A DNA stretch of 64,000 bases from positions 65,838,852 to 65,902,851 of the forward strand of contig OY829329.1 of assembly GCA_963691655.1 (NCBI GenBank), written 5' to 3'. The notes under the pieces were generated by a model, which was not told the DNA's origin, did not search any database, and was given only the letters and a program-made list of their open reading frames with translations. Below, piece after piece: positions 21,274 to 31,439 of this stretch; within the stretch, counting starts at the first letter, position 1, and every line of letters begins with the position of its first letter. The DNA is from Toxonevra muliebris. Its lineage: Eukaryota > Arthropoda > Insecta > Diptera > Pallopteridae. A program made the translations under genes and the position numbers.

Positions 21274-22369
21274 TCTTTATATAAATCGTAGAGTTTTGTG
21301 TGTATGTCATCGTGTAACTTCTGAACAACTGGACTGATTGAAGTCATATTTTCAGACTATATTTTCTTAGGGGGGAGGATGGTTCAGTGGGCGTGGCACC
21401 TCCCATACAATCCTAATAGTTTTTTGGGTATATCTCAAGAAAAATTTATAGCACGCTACAGAAATTTGGTACAATAACGAGAATTGACAATGCCATGGTA
21501 CAACAAAAATATGGGTGAGATTGACAAAGGGGGTGTGGCACCTTCCACATAACCTGAATTTCCATTATGAGATATTTTAGAAGGCATTTATGGTACGGTA
21601 CTACAATTTAAATTCTTTCAGTTTGTTGTATTAGTGGTTGTGCCACCATGCTTCACTTTTATTTTCTACTACTAATTCTACTACTATATTTTTTACTACT
21701 TTCTACTACTTTTTTTTCTACAATTTCTTTTTACATTTTACTACTTTTTCAACTAATATTTTCAACTAATATTTTCAACTAACATTTTCTACTACTATTT
21801 TACTACCTTTTTCTACTACTTTTCTAATAAATTTTGTCTACAATTTCTGTTAACTTTCTACTACTACTTTCTACTATTTTTTACTACTTTTTTACAGTTT
21901 TTCTATTACTATTTTTTAATATTATTTCTACCACTCTTACTACTCTTTTAACTATTTTTCTACTACTTTGTCTGCTACCTTTTTACTAGCTCTTTACAAC
22001 AATTTTTTACCACTACTATTTCTACTGCTATTTTCCACTACTTTTTTACTGTTTTTTTCATTGCTATTTTCTATTACTTTGCCTATTCCTTTTTTTTTTA
22101 CTATTATTTCTACTAATTTGTGAATTATCTCAAGAACCTGCCTAGCTATGTCAAAATCCGATAGGTGGAGCTGTAACAAATTCTAAAATAAATTCTATAT
22201 TTATAATAAATAGGAAATGGGTCAATATTTTTAAATAATAATTTTTAGGATTAGATATAACTTCTAAGCTTGAATTGTCATTAGCAATGTTCAATTTCAA
22301 ACATCAAGAAACTTCAATTTTCGCGCTTCTTCGTAGAAAGGGCAGAACGACGTCTGCCGGGTCAGCTAG
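21274..22369 (+). mobile_element. non-autonomous Helitron, 1,096 bp, complete ends
   Basis: The left end begins TC (TCTTTATATAAATCG) right after an A. The right end is CTAG right before a T, so the insertion is precisely between A and T, as Helitrons do, without target duplication. Eleven bases inside the 3' end is a perfect hairpin: GGCAGA, loop ACGACG, TCTGCC (22,341-22,358). It is followed by GGGTCAGCTAG. The 5' part has the phrases GAGTTTTGTGTGTATG and AACTGGACTGATTGAAGTCA that recur in insect Helitron families. The middle (21,640-22,100) is a degenerate TTTCTACTACT minisatellite. No Rep/helicase coding sequence is present. Confidence 0.88.
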
Positions 22370-22438
22370 TATTAATATAAACTTTCATAGTGATTCTCAG
22401 CGATAAAAAGGAAATATTACCTTTTTTCCAAAAATTTT

Positions 22439-22705
22439 GTATGAGAGGTGGGCATGGCCATGGGCGAATTTTTTTTTATTTTTGTACCCTGGCATTGTAT
22501 TGACATAAGCAACTTCCTGTATCAAAATTTGTAACTATAAGACAACTCCTTCTATTTTTGACCAACTTTGGTTGTATGGGAAGTGGGCGTGGCAGTGGGC
22601 GTATTATTTTCATTTTTACACCCCGACGTATGTATAGACATAAGTACCTTCTGTAGCAAAATTTGTGACTCTACGACGAGTTCATTTATTTTTGTCCACA
22701 TTTTG
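22439..22705 (+). repeat. 134-bp tandem duplication with GTGGGCGTGGC phrase
   Basis: Two units start at TATGAGAGGTGGGCATGG (22,440) and TATGGGAAGTGGGCGTGG (22,574). Both continue through a TTTTTGTACCC or TTTTTACACCC phrase, GACATAAG, and a TATCAAAATTTGT or TAGCAAAATTTGT phrase. The G/C-rich phrase is shared with the Helitron core and the 1.2-1.9 kb region. Confidence 0.8.
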
Positions 22706-22865
22706 TATGAAGTACAACCACTGTGCGTCGCTACTGCAATTGTGTTCTTTTATACAGTCGACTGGCGATACGCAGAAAGAATAATTTTTGTATAAGATAA
22801 TTTTTAAGGCTATTTAGGCTATTGGTTGTACTTGAATGGAACATTTTTAAATAACATGTAAAAAA

Positions 22866-22935
22866 AATTTTAAGAATCGAACCCGGTACCCCTGAGATGA
22901 TAGTCTAGCAAGCTGCCACTAGACCACTGAGGCGT
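22866..22935 (-). pseudogene. tRNA-like pseudogene / SINE head remnant
   Basis: On the minus strand a perfect A box TGGTCTAGTGG (complement of 22,916-22,926) and a B box GGTTCGATTCT (complement of 22,873-22,883) are correctly spaced. The intervening CTAGACTATCATCTCAG resembles an anticodon arm with ATC in the anticodon position. Stem pairing is poor, so a working tRNA is unlikely. It matches the first head of the SINE at 58,739 (shared GTCTAGTGG, CTAGACT-TCATC and GGGTTCGATTC). A T-run downstream could end RNA polymerase III transcription. Confidence 0.65.
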
Positions 22936-24887
22936 CTCTTCATTGTATTAATATTTTCTAAAAAAAAAAAATCCTTGTATTAATGTTTTCTTTTATTTAT
23001 TATATTCAACTTTTATCTACAATTGTAAATTTCAATATATACACACTTCATTTTCTAAGTTTTATTGAAAAATAACTGAAAATTGACAGTGAAAGGTTTA
23101 TTGGTTTTTATTGTTGTTTTTGTTTCTGCTTGATGCCTTGCAACAAATCAACTCTGCATGGCACTGTTGCATTCGTTCGCATACAAACATACAATACAAA
23201 TGAAAATTTTTGAGGTCAGTAACTGGAAAACATTTTCCGTATTTTTTTTTTTTTTCTCTCTCTGTTGTTGCATTTTCTTTTAGACTTTTCGACAGTTTAT
23301 TTTTCGATTTTCTGTTCTGTATTTTGTTTTTACCATAGGTTTTTACTATTCCAGAAAAAAAATACACACACACACACACACACACATACATATGTACATA
23401 CACCAGCAGCAGCAATGGAATAGTAGTATGCACTAGACAAATATACACTAAGGTAAATTACATTGGCCAAGTCCAAAAAAAAAAGAGAAAAAAAAAATCG
23501 ACACATGGCGAACGAGCGAATGTGCTGCACTTTTCGGGACTTGATTTTTGGGTATGAGTTTTAGAGTTGCCAATGCAATTTTTTAAAATTTTTTTTTTTT
23601 TTTTTGTGAATTTTAAAATTTTTTGTTGCTTGTGTGCATTTTTTTTTTTCTTTTTTTCCATTTGCATTATTCATGTGTACTCATGCAAAAGATTTTTCAA
23701 GCACAAAACAAAAAGTTGAAACTAGGAGCGGCATGCTTTTTCGTAGATTTGTATATAGTATGTTAATGTAAAAACAAACAGACAGGCAGCAAGTTGGTCA
23801 AAATGTTTTAGAGACACGTTACTGTACTGCCACAATGCGCTATGGAGTTTTGGCAGTAGTAGCACAATTGAAGATTTGCTTGACTTTGTACTTGAATGTG
23901 TGTGTGTGCAATAAAGTGAAAATTACGCGTTACACACACACAGAAATGGGAGCAGCAACAGAAACTGAATAGCAACACTGAACCAAACGACTCTGTTACT
24001 GTTGTTTTTTGTTGGTTGCTGTCATCGACGACGACGACGACGACAACATCAATGGCTTTCATACTCGTCGCTCGCTGCACTTTGTATTTTTCTTTAACTA
24101 TTTTTTATGTTTCGACGAGTGTTGAAGGTTTCCTTTTTTTTGTTTTAGATAAATGCATTGAGATACTGTACCTTGCCCAAAAAAAAGAAAGAAAAGAATA
24201 GCGTAAATAAGTAAAGTGCACAAAAGTTGCAATAAAAAAAAGTGTTTGAAATTGTAGTGTAGCTGCACGACTGACAAAGACATACATCCAAATTTAAGAC
24301 TCATGAATCATGTTTCATAGCATGGTAATGTACATTGGCAGCTGCATACAATTTACACATTTCATGAATGTGAGCATACAAATTTGTATTTGTATTTGTG
24401 TATGGATTTTGCATATTAATCGCTAGCCAGCATACTTGAGATTTAATTACTGCGGTAGGATTTTTTAAAATTTTATAATAAGTTTTTGTAAGGTTTGAGA
24501 ATTAAATTTATTATAAATAAGAGATTAAAGGCGAATTTACCGAAGAGTCCCGCACTCTCTCTTCGTTTTATCTCTTAAATTAATGGCGTGAAAAATTCAT
24601 GTAAAAAAAACTTAAAATTTAAATGTTTACTCTCGTTTGATACTCTCACTTGTTACTCTCATTCTATGTGATGAAAGCATTTGTTATTTGAGAGACTGAG
24701 AGGAAAAGTGGTACAACTTCTAAGTTCAGAAAAAAGTGGAATAATTTTACTTAAGAGCAAAAGCGAAACGAAATATGTTCAGACTGAAAACGGAATAAAT
24801 CACTTTTCTGTTTTTGCTCTGAAAGAATTGTTATACCATTTTTGCTCTTAGTTTTAAGTCGTTTCATTTTCACTCTAAAGCAGCTTA
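22936..24887. other. AT-rich non-coding DNA, no gene seen
   Basis: Microsatellites: (CA)n at about 23,365-23,388, a poly-T near 23,588-23,605 and (ACG)n at about 24,028-24,043. Decayed fold-back phrases AAGAGCAAAAG and CTTTTGCTCTT occur at 24,760, 24,820 and 25,315. No exon was recognised. Confidence 0.5.
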
Positions 24888-24897
24888 GGACAAAACC

Positions 24898-25132
24898 AAG
24901 GTGGATTTAACATGGTGGTAGCAGCATTATCACAAGTACAACGTAACAATAACAACACGCTACTTTGTTGTTGCTAAAAATCGTAATTGTCAAAAGCACA
25001 AGAACAAATGCATTGAAAACAAAAAAAAAAAAAATACAAAGATTTTGACAGTTTAAATTATCTTCATATAAAAAAAATTAGAGAAGAAGAAGACACAGCT
25101 GTCGCTGCCATCACCTGTTATAATTTCGCCAT
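24898..25132. mobile_element. GGTGAATTTA-type MITE, copy 1, with 10-bp flanking duplication
   Basis: The left end AAGGTGGATTTAACATGGTG and the right end read inward ATGGCGAAATTATAACAGGTG align as imperfect inverted repeats. GGACAAAACC stands on both sides (24,888-24,897 and 25,133-25,142), a 10-bp target duplication (8-10 bp if edge bases match by chance). The interior shares GTACAAC and AATAACAACAC with the inverse of the copy at 39,111-39,385. The superfamily is uncertain (hAT- or Mutator-like by duplication length). Confidence 0.7.
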
Positions 25133-25142
25133 GGACAAAACC

Positions 25143-25985
25143 TTGCATGTAGGCAAATGAGCATAAGAAATTTCACACGTACACAGCTCATTTCCATAGA
25201 AAGAAAAGAAAGCGTGCACAATCGCACATTGTGTATATGTAGGTGTCCACCGCTGCTCTAAAACCGTATTACTTATACCGTTCTTGCACTGAAATATTAA
25301 ATTATTTCACTTTTGCTCTTATATAAATTTTAGATCGCTTTTCTTTTCGGCCTGTCATTTATGAAAAATACAACAGTACTTTTGTCTCAATTAAATGAGA
25401 GACCCAAAAGAGAGGCATCTGATTGGTTAGCTTTTAATTCGACCTAATAGAGACCAATTACTGTAGTAACATTTTTTAATTAATTATGAGATGAAAAAAG
25501 GGTAAAAAAACATTTCTCATTATTATAAAATATGTATAAATCAAAAATATTTTTGTATGGTAGCCCATGCCATTACAGTCCGCATTCCCTGACTTTTCCT
25601 TTGATTTGTTCTCTTGCTTCTCAATTATTGCAAAAAAAAAAAAAAAAATTGCAAAATTTTTGTCTGAGTAATTTTAGCTTTTAGTAATGAATCTGAGTAA
25701 TTTTGGCTTTTAGTGATCCCAACTACTTTTCGATTAGGAATAGTTTTCTCTAAGACCGCATAGACTTAACGATGGTTTACCCAGTATGGAGTTAAAATCA
25801 AAAATTATATAGGTCCTGCGTAAACCAAAATTATGGGTTATGGAACTCTATAGCAGAGGAATTTCAAACATGATTGACAGAATCTGAGGACAGGGTTGAA
25901 ATCAACGACCTCGACTTACCCTAACAAATTAATTGTTTGTCATTTGTTTTTTTTTTAATATCAAATTTTCGCACAGCGTAAGCTA
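25143..25985. other. AT-rich non-coding DNA, no gene seen
   Basis: Contains an A-run near 25,632-25,648 and a short direct repeat, TGAGTAATTTT-GCTTTTAGT, at 25,664 and 25,693. Nothing else was recognised. Confidence 0.5.
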
Positions 25986-25989
25986 GTTT

Positions 25990-26430
25990 AAGTCACTTGA
26001 ATGGATTTCTTTTAACTTTCTCTCTCCCTCTCTCTCTCTCTGTCTGAGAGTACTAAGTACTGAGAGTCAATATTTTTCGTTAGGTTGAGTGAGTCTAATT
26101 AAGTCCATGCAGTTATTATATATTTTTGGTTCTCTCATTTCAATCTCTCCCTCTCTCTCTGAGAGTATTATCAATCTTGTTCGTTAGTTTGAGTGAGTAT
26201 AATTCAGTCTATGCAGTTATAATCTATTTTTGGTTCTCTCATTTCAATCGATTTCTTCGTGCTTTGTCTCCCTCTGTCTCTCTCTCTGATAGTATTATCA
26301 ATCTTGTTCGTTAGTTTGAGTGAGTGTAATTCAGTCTATGCAGTTATAATCTATTTTTGGTTCTCTTACTTCAAAAGATTCCTTCGTGCTTTCTCTCTCT
26401 TCATCTCTCTCTGAGAGTTCAGTCCATATC
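25990..26430 (+). repeat. three to four tandem copies of a ~102-128-bp unit with (CT)n blocks
   Basis: CGTTAGTTTGAGTGAGT followed by TAATTCAGTCTATGCAGTTA occurs near 26,079 (variant), 26,181 and 26,309. Each is followed by TATTTTTGGTTCTCT and a CT-rich block. The length difference lies in an extra GATTTCTTCGTGC piece in the later unit. A partial unit begins the array. Confidence 0.8.
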
Positions 26431-26517
26431 GTTCGTAACTTTTGCTGAATTCATTCTCTCACAGACACTCACAGTTTTCCGTTAGATCACCAGAAAATCA
26501 AACGAGTGAACCAGCGG

Positions 26518-26640
26518 TGGTCACCTATACATACACAATGATAGATTGAGCATTCTTTTTATGGAAATGTGCTCTGTACGTGTGAAATTTCTTACGCTCA
26601 TTTGCCTGCGTGCAAGTCTTTGGCCTACGCTCGAGTAAAC
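26518..26640 (+). repeat. dispersed repeat, copy 2 (partner at 528)
   Basis: GGTCACCTATACATACACAAT through TTCTTTTTATGGA and AAATTTCTTACGCTC aligns with 528-680. It directly follows the CT-rich tandem array. Confidence 0.55.
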
Positions 26641-28114
26641 ATAGATATGCATAGAACAATTAAAGCTCTCTCTATTATTTATTACGTACTTTGAAACTTG
26701 CAAAGTGTAAGTATACATAATATGAAAGTAAGATAAAGAGTGGAAGGGAAAGCAATCAGCATAAGTATGGTATATGAAAAATTTCTTATTCAATCACTGA
26801 TGCAAACAAACATTATCTACAGAGAGATAATCTTAACAACATATTATGATAGCTCCTTTTGGTTTTTCATAAAAATCAACTTACTTTCATACTTTTTCTT
26901 CCCAAATCATTTCAACGTACACATAATCAACACACACATATCCTTTCTTCCACACACACACACACACACACAAAAACTACATTTTCTTGCATACAACAAT
27001 AGAAAGCTAGAAGTAAAAAGAAAAAGAAATAGAAAAAAAAACCCTTTAACGATGTAAAATTGCTGCGTTTCATTGAAGCATAAAGATGCCACTGTTCTTT
27101 TCAACAGATACACTCATACTTATATGTACATACGTAGATGATATTTTTCTACAAACTTTTCAATAAACTACTTCAAGCGTGCCTTAAGTGCACATTGTTT
27201 TCTACTGCTACCAGCTTTTGTGTTCATTTTTGTTTTTTTTAGATTTTGTGTGTCTATTTGTGTGGGTGTCTGTCTTCATCATCTACATATTTAAGCTAAG
27301 GCAAAGCTAAAAACAAAAAAAAAAAAGCACCACATCATCACATGCATGTGTGGCTGCTTCGTGTCTTTTGTGTAAAAAAAACCTTACATTTGATTTTTTT
27401 CCTATTTTTTTTTTTGTTCATCAAAAACTCAAAATAACAACAAAATTGAAAGCAAGAGAAGAAAACCAACATAAATGCTCGCAGAAGTTGCACAAAAAAA
27501 AAAAAAAATAATAACGCTTGGGGAATAGTATCAAACGCTGGCTCCCACGCTAACTTCCTTGCCTTTACACAAATACATGCACACATACATACCCAATTCT
27601 CTAATTCCAAATACAAATCTCAATGACACCGACTTTGCCTGAAGGAAAATGCATTTAAGCAAGTTCTACTCGCACACATGCATATAGATATGTGTGTGTG
27701 TGTGAATGATTTCCTTCTTTACTTATTTTTTTCTTCTTTCTTTCTTCTTTTTTTTTTTTTTTTTTTTGAAGCTAATTCCCCGATTGCTGCAGTAGTTAAA
27801 CGTATAAAGAATCAGGTGCTTGCTTGCTTGGCTTTGCCTTTCAAAGGATTTTACATGCACGTTTCTTTAGCAGAGGTTTGATAAAACCCACCACACTCTC
27901 ACTCCCATACTCTTTCTTGCACTCCCTCTCTCCTTGGCCTTAGCCTCTTTTATGCTTTTGTTTACGTTTTCTCAAATGCATGCATCTTTGAAACGATGAA
28001 AAACGAAGATTGCCAGATGAGAATTATCGAATGTTTTTGAAGTGTCATTCGACGTCATTGTATCTCTGGTTAAGTGAAGCAATGTTGAAGAAGTTTGCGA
28101 GAATTGTGTAGGTG

Positions 28115-28146
<32 letters not shown>

Positions 28147-28910
28147 GAACAATGAAGTGCAAGAGTTGAGTTCGCTAGTATGTTTTTTGAGTTGCGTTGG
28201 TGTGAATGCACGTGCTGATTTCAATAGGAAAAGAAATAGTGATTCTTAGAAAATTGAAAAGAAGTTTATTTAGAAAAGAAAAAAAAAAAGAAAAAATTCT
28301 CAAAATTAAACGATGAAATGATAAATGTAAAATTTACTGTAACTAGATACCTTATACTTGTTTGAATTGGTGATTTTACGATAAGGTTTTAAAAGTAAAA
28401 AAAAGGAGTGGAATATAGCAGCATATCAATTGATCTCTCTTTAGAAATAAAATTAAATACATGCCACATGAGATTTCGTGATTATCATTTCTTGGAACAG
28501 TTTGAAAGCTCATGGTATCTATTCACAGTTGCAGGGGGCGAATCCGATGTAAGAGAAATGAGAGAAACAAAAGCAAATGAGAGAGTGAGCAGAACTTCAA
28601 TATTGGTCACTAGAATGAGTTAGTGTTAGTGTTATGTCATGGGCACAAGTTGTTGTTGCTGCAATATAAAATGAAAGATTGAGAGAGAGAGAGAGCGAGA
28701 GAGTAAAATTTGACCAGAGTGATGGTATTTGATTTTAGCAACCATATAATCGATTTGTATATATACAGAGAGAGAGAGAGAGAGAGAGCGTAATTTTACG
28801 CTATGATGAGTTTCGTTTAAGAGTGTGTGTGTAAGGGTACTTACAGTAAAAACGAAGAAACTGAAAGGAAGAGAGAGAGACACGCAGACACTTGCACATT
28901 TGAGAATTTA
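26641..28910. other. AT-rich non-coding DNA with microsatellites, no gene seen
   Basis: (CA)n at about 26,953-26,971, poly-T at about 27,750-27,767, (GT)n at about 28,121-28,145, (GA)n at about 28,680-28,694 and 28,768-28,788. The phrase GTTTAAGAGTGTGTGTG + TAAGGGTACTTACAG near 28,815 recurs near 29,378, so a short dispersed repeat is present twice. Confidence 0.5.
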
Positions 28911-28920
28911 ATTTCATTAA

Positions 28921-29029
28921 CCCATTAATGACCACCTTTACTAAATAACAAACATGTTACCAAATAAAATAAAAAAAAAATAAATAAATAAATCGCCTCT
29001 ACTTATAAGCACTATCGGCCATTAATGGG
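28921..29029. mobile_element. 109-bp piggyBac-like MITE flanked by TTAA
   Basis: TTAA flanks both ends (28,917-28,920 and 29,030-29,033). The tips are CCCATTAATGACC and, read inward from the right, CCCATTAATGGCC (12 of 13). A TTAA target and tips beginning CCC are the piggyBac pattern. The interior is A-rich and non-coding. Confidence 0.72.
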
Positions 29030-29033
29030 TTAA

Positions 29034-29539
29034 TCAAACATCATTTAAATAAATATTTATATATGAAATCAACACAGAGTAGCTTCATTTATTATTGAAT
29101 GCCACAGCAACAACATTGCTGCAGAAAACTTTTTTCATTTCTGACTTCCTGAAGCTTACCAACTTTCATTTCATCAACTCTTGCTGGTTTAATGTAAGCA
29201 AAAAAAGTTCCCAAAAGCAAAAAAAAGAAAAAAAAGAAGCAAAATCAAGTAAAGTATGAAATATTGTAAGCAAAAATATACAAAGTCATCGATTTAACTG
29301 AAGCGCACGTCTCGCTTACATATAAGTAGAAAAGTCTTCTACGATGTAACACCTGCACATATCTGCAGGTGAGTTTCGCTTAAGTATGTATGTGTGTGTG
29401 TGTGTAAGGGTACTTACAGATAGTAGTGGAGGGGTTATGAGGGCTTTAACCCCTTTCAAAAACTATGAGTGCTTAAGTTCGATCACAATCACGGTCTCTT
29501 TATAAATATCCTATATACTTTTAGAGAGCTTGATAATAA
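29034..29539. other. AT-rich non-coding DNA, no gene seen
   Basis: Near 29,352 the 8-bp inverted pair CACCTGCA / TGCAGGTG surrounds CATATC and ends at GTGAGT, a splice-donor-like sequence without a convincing exon before it. The dispersed phrase TAAGGGTACTTACAG is at about 29,404. Confidence 0.4.
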
Positions 29540-29760
29540 TTTTGATCTGGCTTTTAATCTGATCAAGTTAGGTCTGAGTTTTGATTTGCTTTGATTGGAC
29601 TCTTGGGTTTAGTTTTGCTCGGTATATTGAACTAAGTTGTTGTCCAAGTTTAAATTTGATTTTTGTTGTTATTTTACTTTGTTTTTTTGTTCCGAGTCTT
29701 ATTTTATTTTTGATTTAAATGTTGGTCTAATATTTGCTTAAATTTTGGCATGATTTCTAA
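29540..29760 (+). repeat. degenerate GGTCTGAGTTTTGAT phrase, small array
   Basis: Phrases like AGGTCTGAGTTTTGATTTG, TTGGACTCTTGGGTTTAGTT and GTTGGTCTAATATTTG recur with an 18-20-bp rhythm. It is the same kind of sequence as the array at 52,835-53,940. Confidence 0.5.
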
Positions 29761-31029
29761 ACTGTTTTCCGCCACCCCTCAAAACACAATTACTGTGTTT
29801 TTCTCATGTGTGCATATGCACTATGGTCGCTTCCGATTTTCATTGTCAATAAAGAGGAAAAATGGAAGAGATAACTACAAAAAAAAAAAAAAAAGAGAAG
29901 AAGAAAATGAAGCAGAAATCCTTATAGCAGATGAGTAGATAATATTTTTCATATTTGCTAAAGATATATGGATATATATATATATATAAAAACATACACA
30001 TGTGTATACATATGTATTGATATGTGTTTATTTACACCTTGCTGATTTTTGCCTGAATGATAGACCGCATCAAATGCATGCCTGCCTGGCTGCCTGCCTG
30101 CCTGCCTGGCTGGTGCTCTGCTTGAATGTGTATGCGTGCTGTCAATAACACAATATAACAACAACATCAGCAATTTCATCATCATCATCATCATCATTAT
30201 AAGCATAATCCTTGTCGGCTCCTATGCTACTGACGTCGTCTCTTTTGCTAGGCTTTCACTAAGAGTATCAACATTCCAACATCTACTGACTGCCTGACTG
30301 ACACCTTCTTTTTCTCACTTACATTTACCAACTTTCATTTATGCCAATATAATATTTTTTTGGCATGAATTTGTTCTGAGTTGAATTGAGTTGAGCTGGT
30401 CTGAATTAAGGTGGTGGTGCTAGCAATAACCATCAGGAGGTTTTTTCTCTGTTCTACTGTCTCTTCCAGCTTCATTGCCAATCTGCTTCTAGTGTAAAAT
30501 GATTTTGCAATATTACGCTAAATTTTTGATGCTGTTTCGCATTTTTTTTTCTTTTTTTCTACACAGGTGATATTTAACTTGTTGTATGGTTTATATGTAT
30601 GTATGAAATGTGATATGTGCTGTTACAATTTACGTATGTGTTGAGAATTGACTGTAATTTTTTTGTTTGCCCCCTTCCCCCTGACTCTTTCTTTACTCTT
30701 TAGTTCGTTTGGTTTTGTTAGTCTATGTGAAAAAGTGTGTTGTAAAAATAGCTGAATAAAAAACTGTGGAAAAGCGGAAAATAAAGCGTGAAAAAATAAT
30801 TCGACACAATCATCAATGGTTCCGGTTTCCTGCCGGGTTGACAAATTTTTTGTAGTAATTTTTTTTTATTTATGTTTTTTCTTTTTAGTACGGAGGGATA
30901 CCTGCTGTTAGTGGTATTGACTTTGTGTGTATTTGTGTGATATATTTATCTAGTATATGTTTGATATGAATATAAGTCTATGTAATAATAAATATATATG
31001 TATTTATGTGTTTTGCCATTGATTTAATC
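29761..31029. other. AT-rich non-coding DNA with microsatellites, no gene seen
   Basis: (TA)n near 29,970-29,988, a (CTGC/CTGG)n run at 30,078-30,113 and (CAT)n at 30,176-30,198. No gene was recognised. Confidence 0.5.
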
Positions 31030-31121
31030 GATTTTGTTTATCTTTCCTCTTTGCAGGTATGTGATCTCCTCAAACAGTATGAAAAAAATGTAAAGTAAAT
31101 GATTCGGTTGAAAGTAAGTTA
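31030..31121 (+). promoter_or_regulatory. candidate recursive splice site / RS-exon 2
   Basis: The tract ATTTTGTTTATCTTTCCTCTTTGCAG ends at 31,056 and is followed directly by GTATGTGATC, so a 3' splice site abuts a 5' splice site. A second, excellent donor GTAAGTTATT begins at 31,114 and would define a 57-nt exon. All three frames of that exon contain a stop, so it is not an ordinary internal coding exon. It fits a recursive splice exon or a 5' UTR exon. It repeats the layout at 3,981, on the same strand, 27 kb away. Confidence 0.5.
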
Positions 31122-31439
31122 TTGTTATTACAACTAAAATAATATCTAGCTAGACTTGAAACTTGTAGCAGTGGCAGATCCAAAGTGGATTTCTGGAAGC
31201 CCTTTTTTTAAGAGTAGGAGGGAAGGAGAGAAGCCTACCTTTAATTGTTTTGCAGTTGTGTTTTTCCAAACCACGAATTAAAACTGAATTCCATAGCTGT
31301 TGCTAAGGAAAAATGATAAGGGAGAGAATTTTACTCTCACTAAATCGAAACCAATGACTATGATTGGCTGAAAAAAGTTAAGAGAACTAATTTTACTCTC
31401 TTTCTAACTTAACATTCACTTGCACTAGAGAAGACGAAA
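31122..31439. other. non-coding DNA, no gene seen
   Basis: Contains two AAAACCAATGACTA/AGAGAACTAATTTTACTCTC-like phrases also seen near 34,020 and 34,400, suggesting a decayed dispersed repeat. Confidence 0.4.

Larger units (their letters stand above)
20897..22730. mobile_element. CGACGCACAGTGGTTG inverted-repeat element hosting a Helitron
   Basis: The left end CGACGCACAGTGGTTG (20,897) is matched exactly by the right end CAACCACTGTGCGTCG (to 22,730) in inverted orientation. Similarity resumes inward as AAATGTGGAC-AAAAT after a 13-nt gap on the right side. Without the 1,096-bp Helitron inside, the element is about 740 bp. The right part contains the 134-bp duplication at 22,439-22,705. I found no clear target-site duplication, so the superfamily is unassigned. 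The CAGTGGTTG core resembles hAT tips. Confidence 0.7.

Noticed and set aside
24710..25345. Larger fold-back element around AAGAGCAAAAG phrases
   Set aside because: The phrases are short and differently spaced on the two sides. I could not define ends or a target duplication, although a MITE lies in between.
29330..29375. + strand exon ending CACATATCTGCAG|GTGAGT
   Set aside because: The donor is good, but no acceptor with a pyrimidine tract precedes the 24-codon open stretch, and the site is part of a short inverted repeat.
30540..30590. T-rich tract with ACACAG|GTGATA on the + strand
   Set aside because: GTGATA is a poor donor and no second donor follows.
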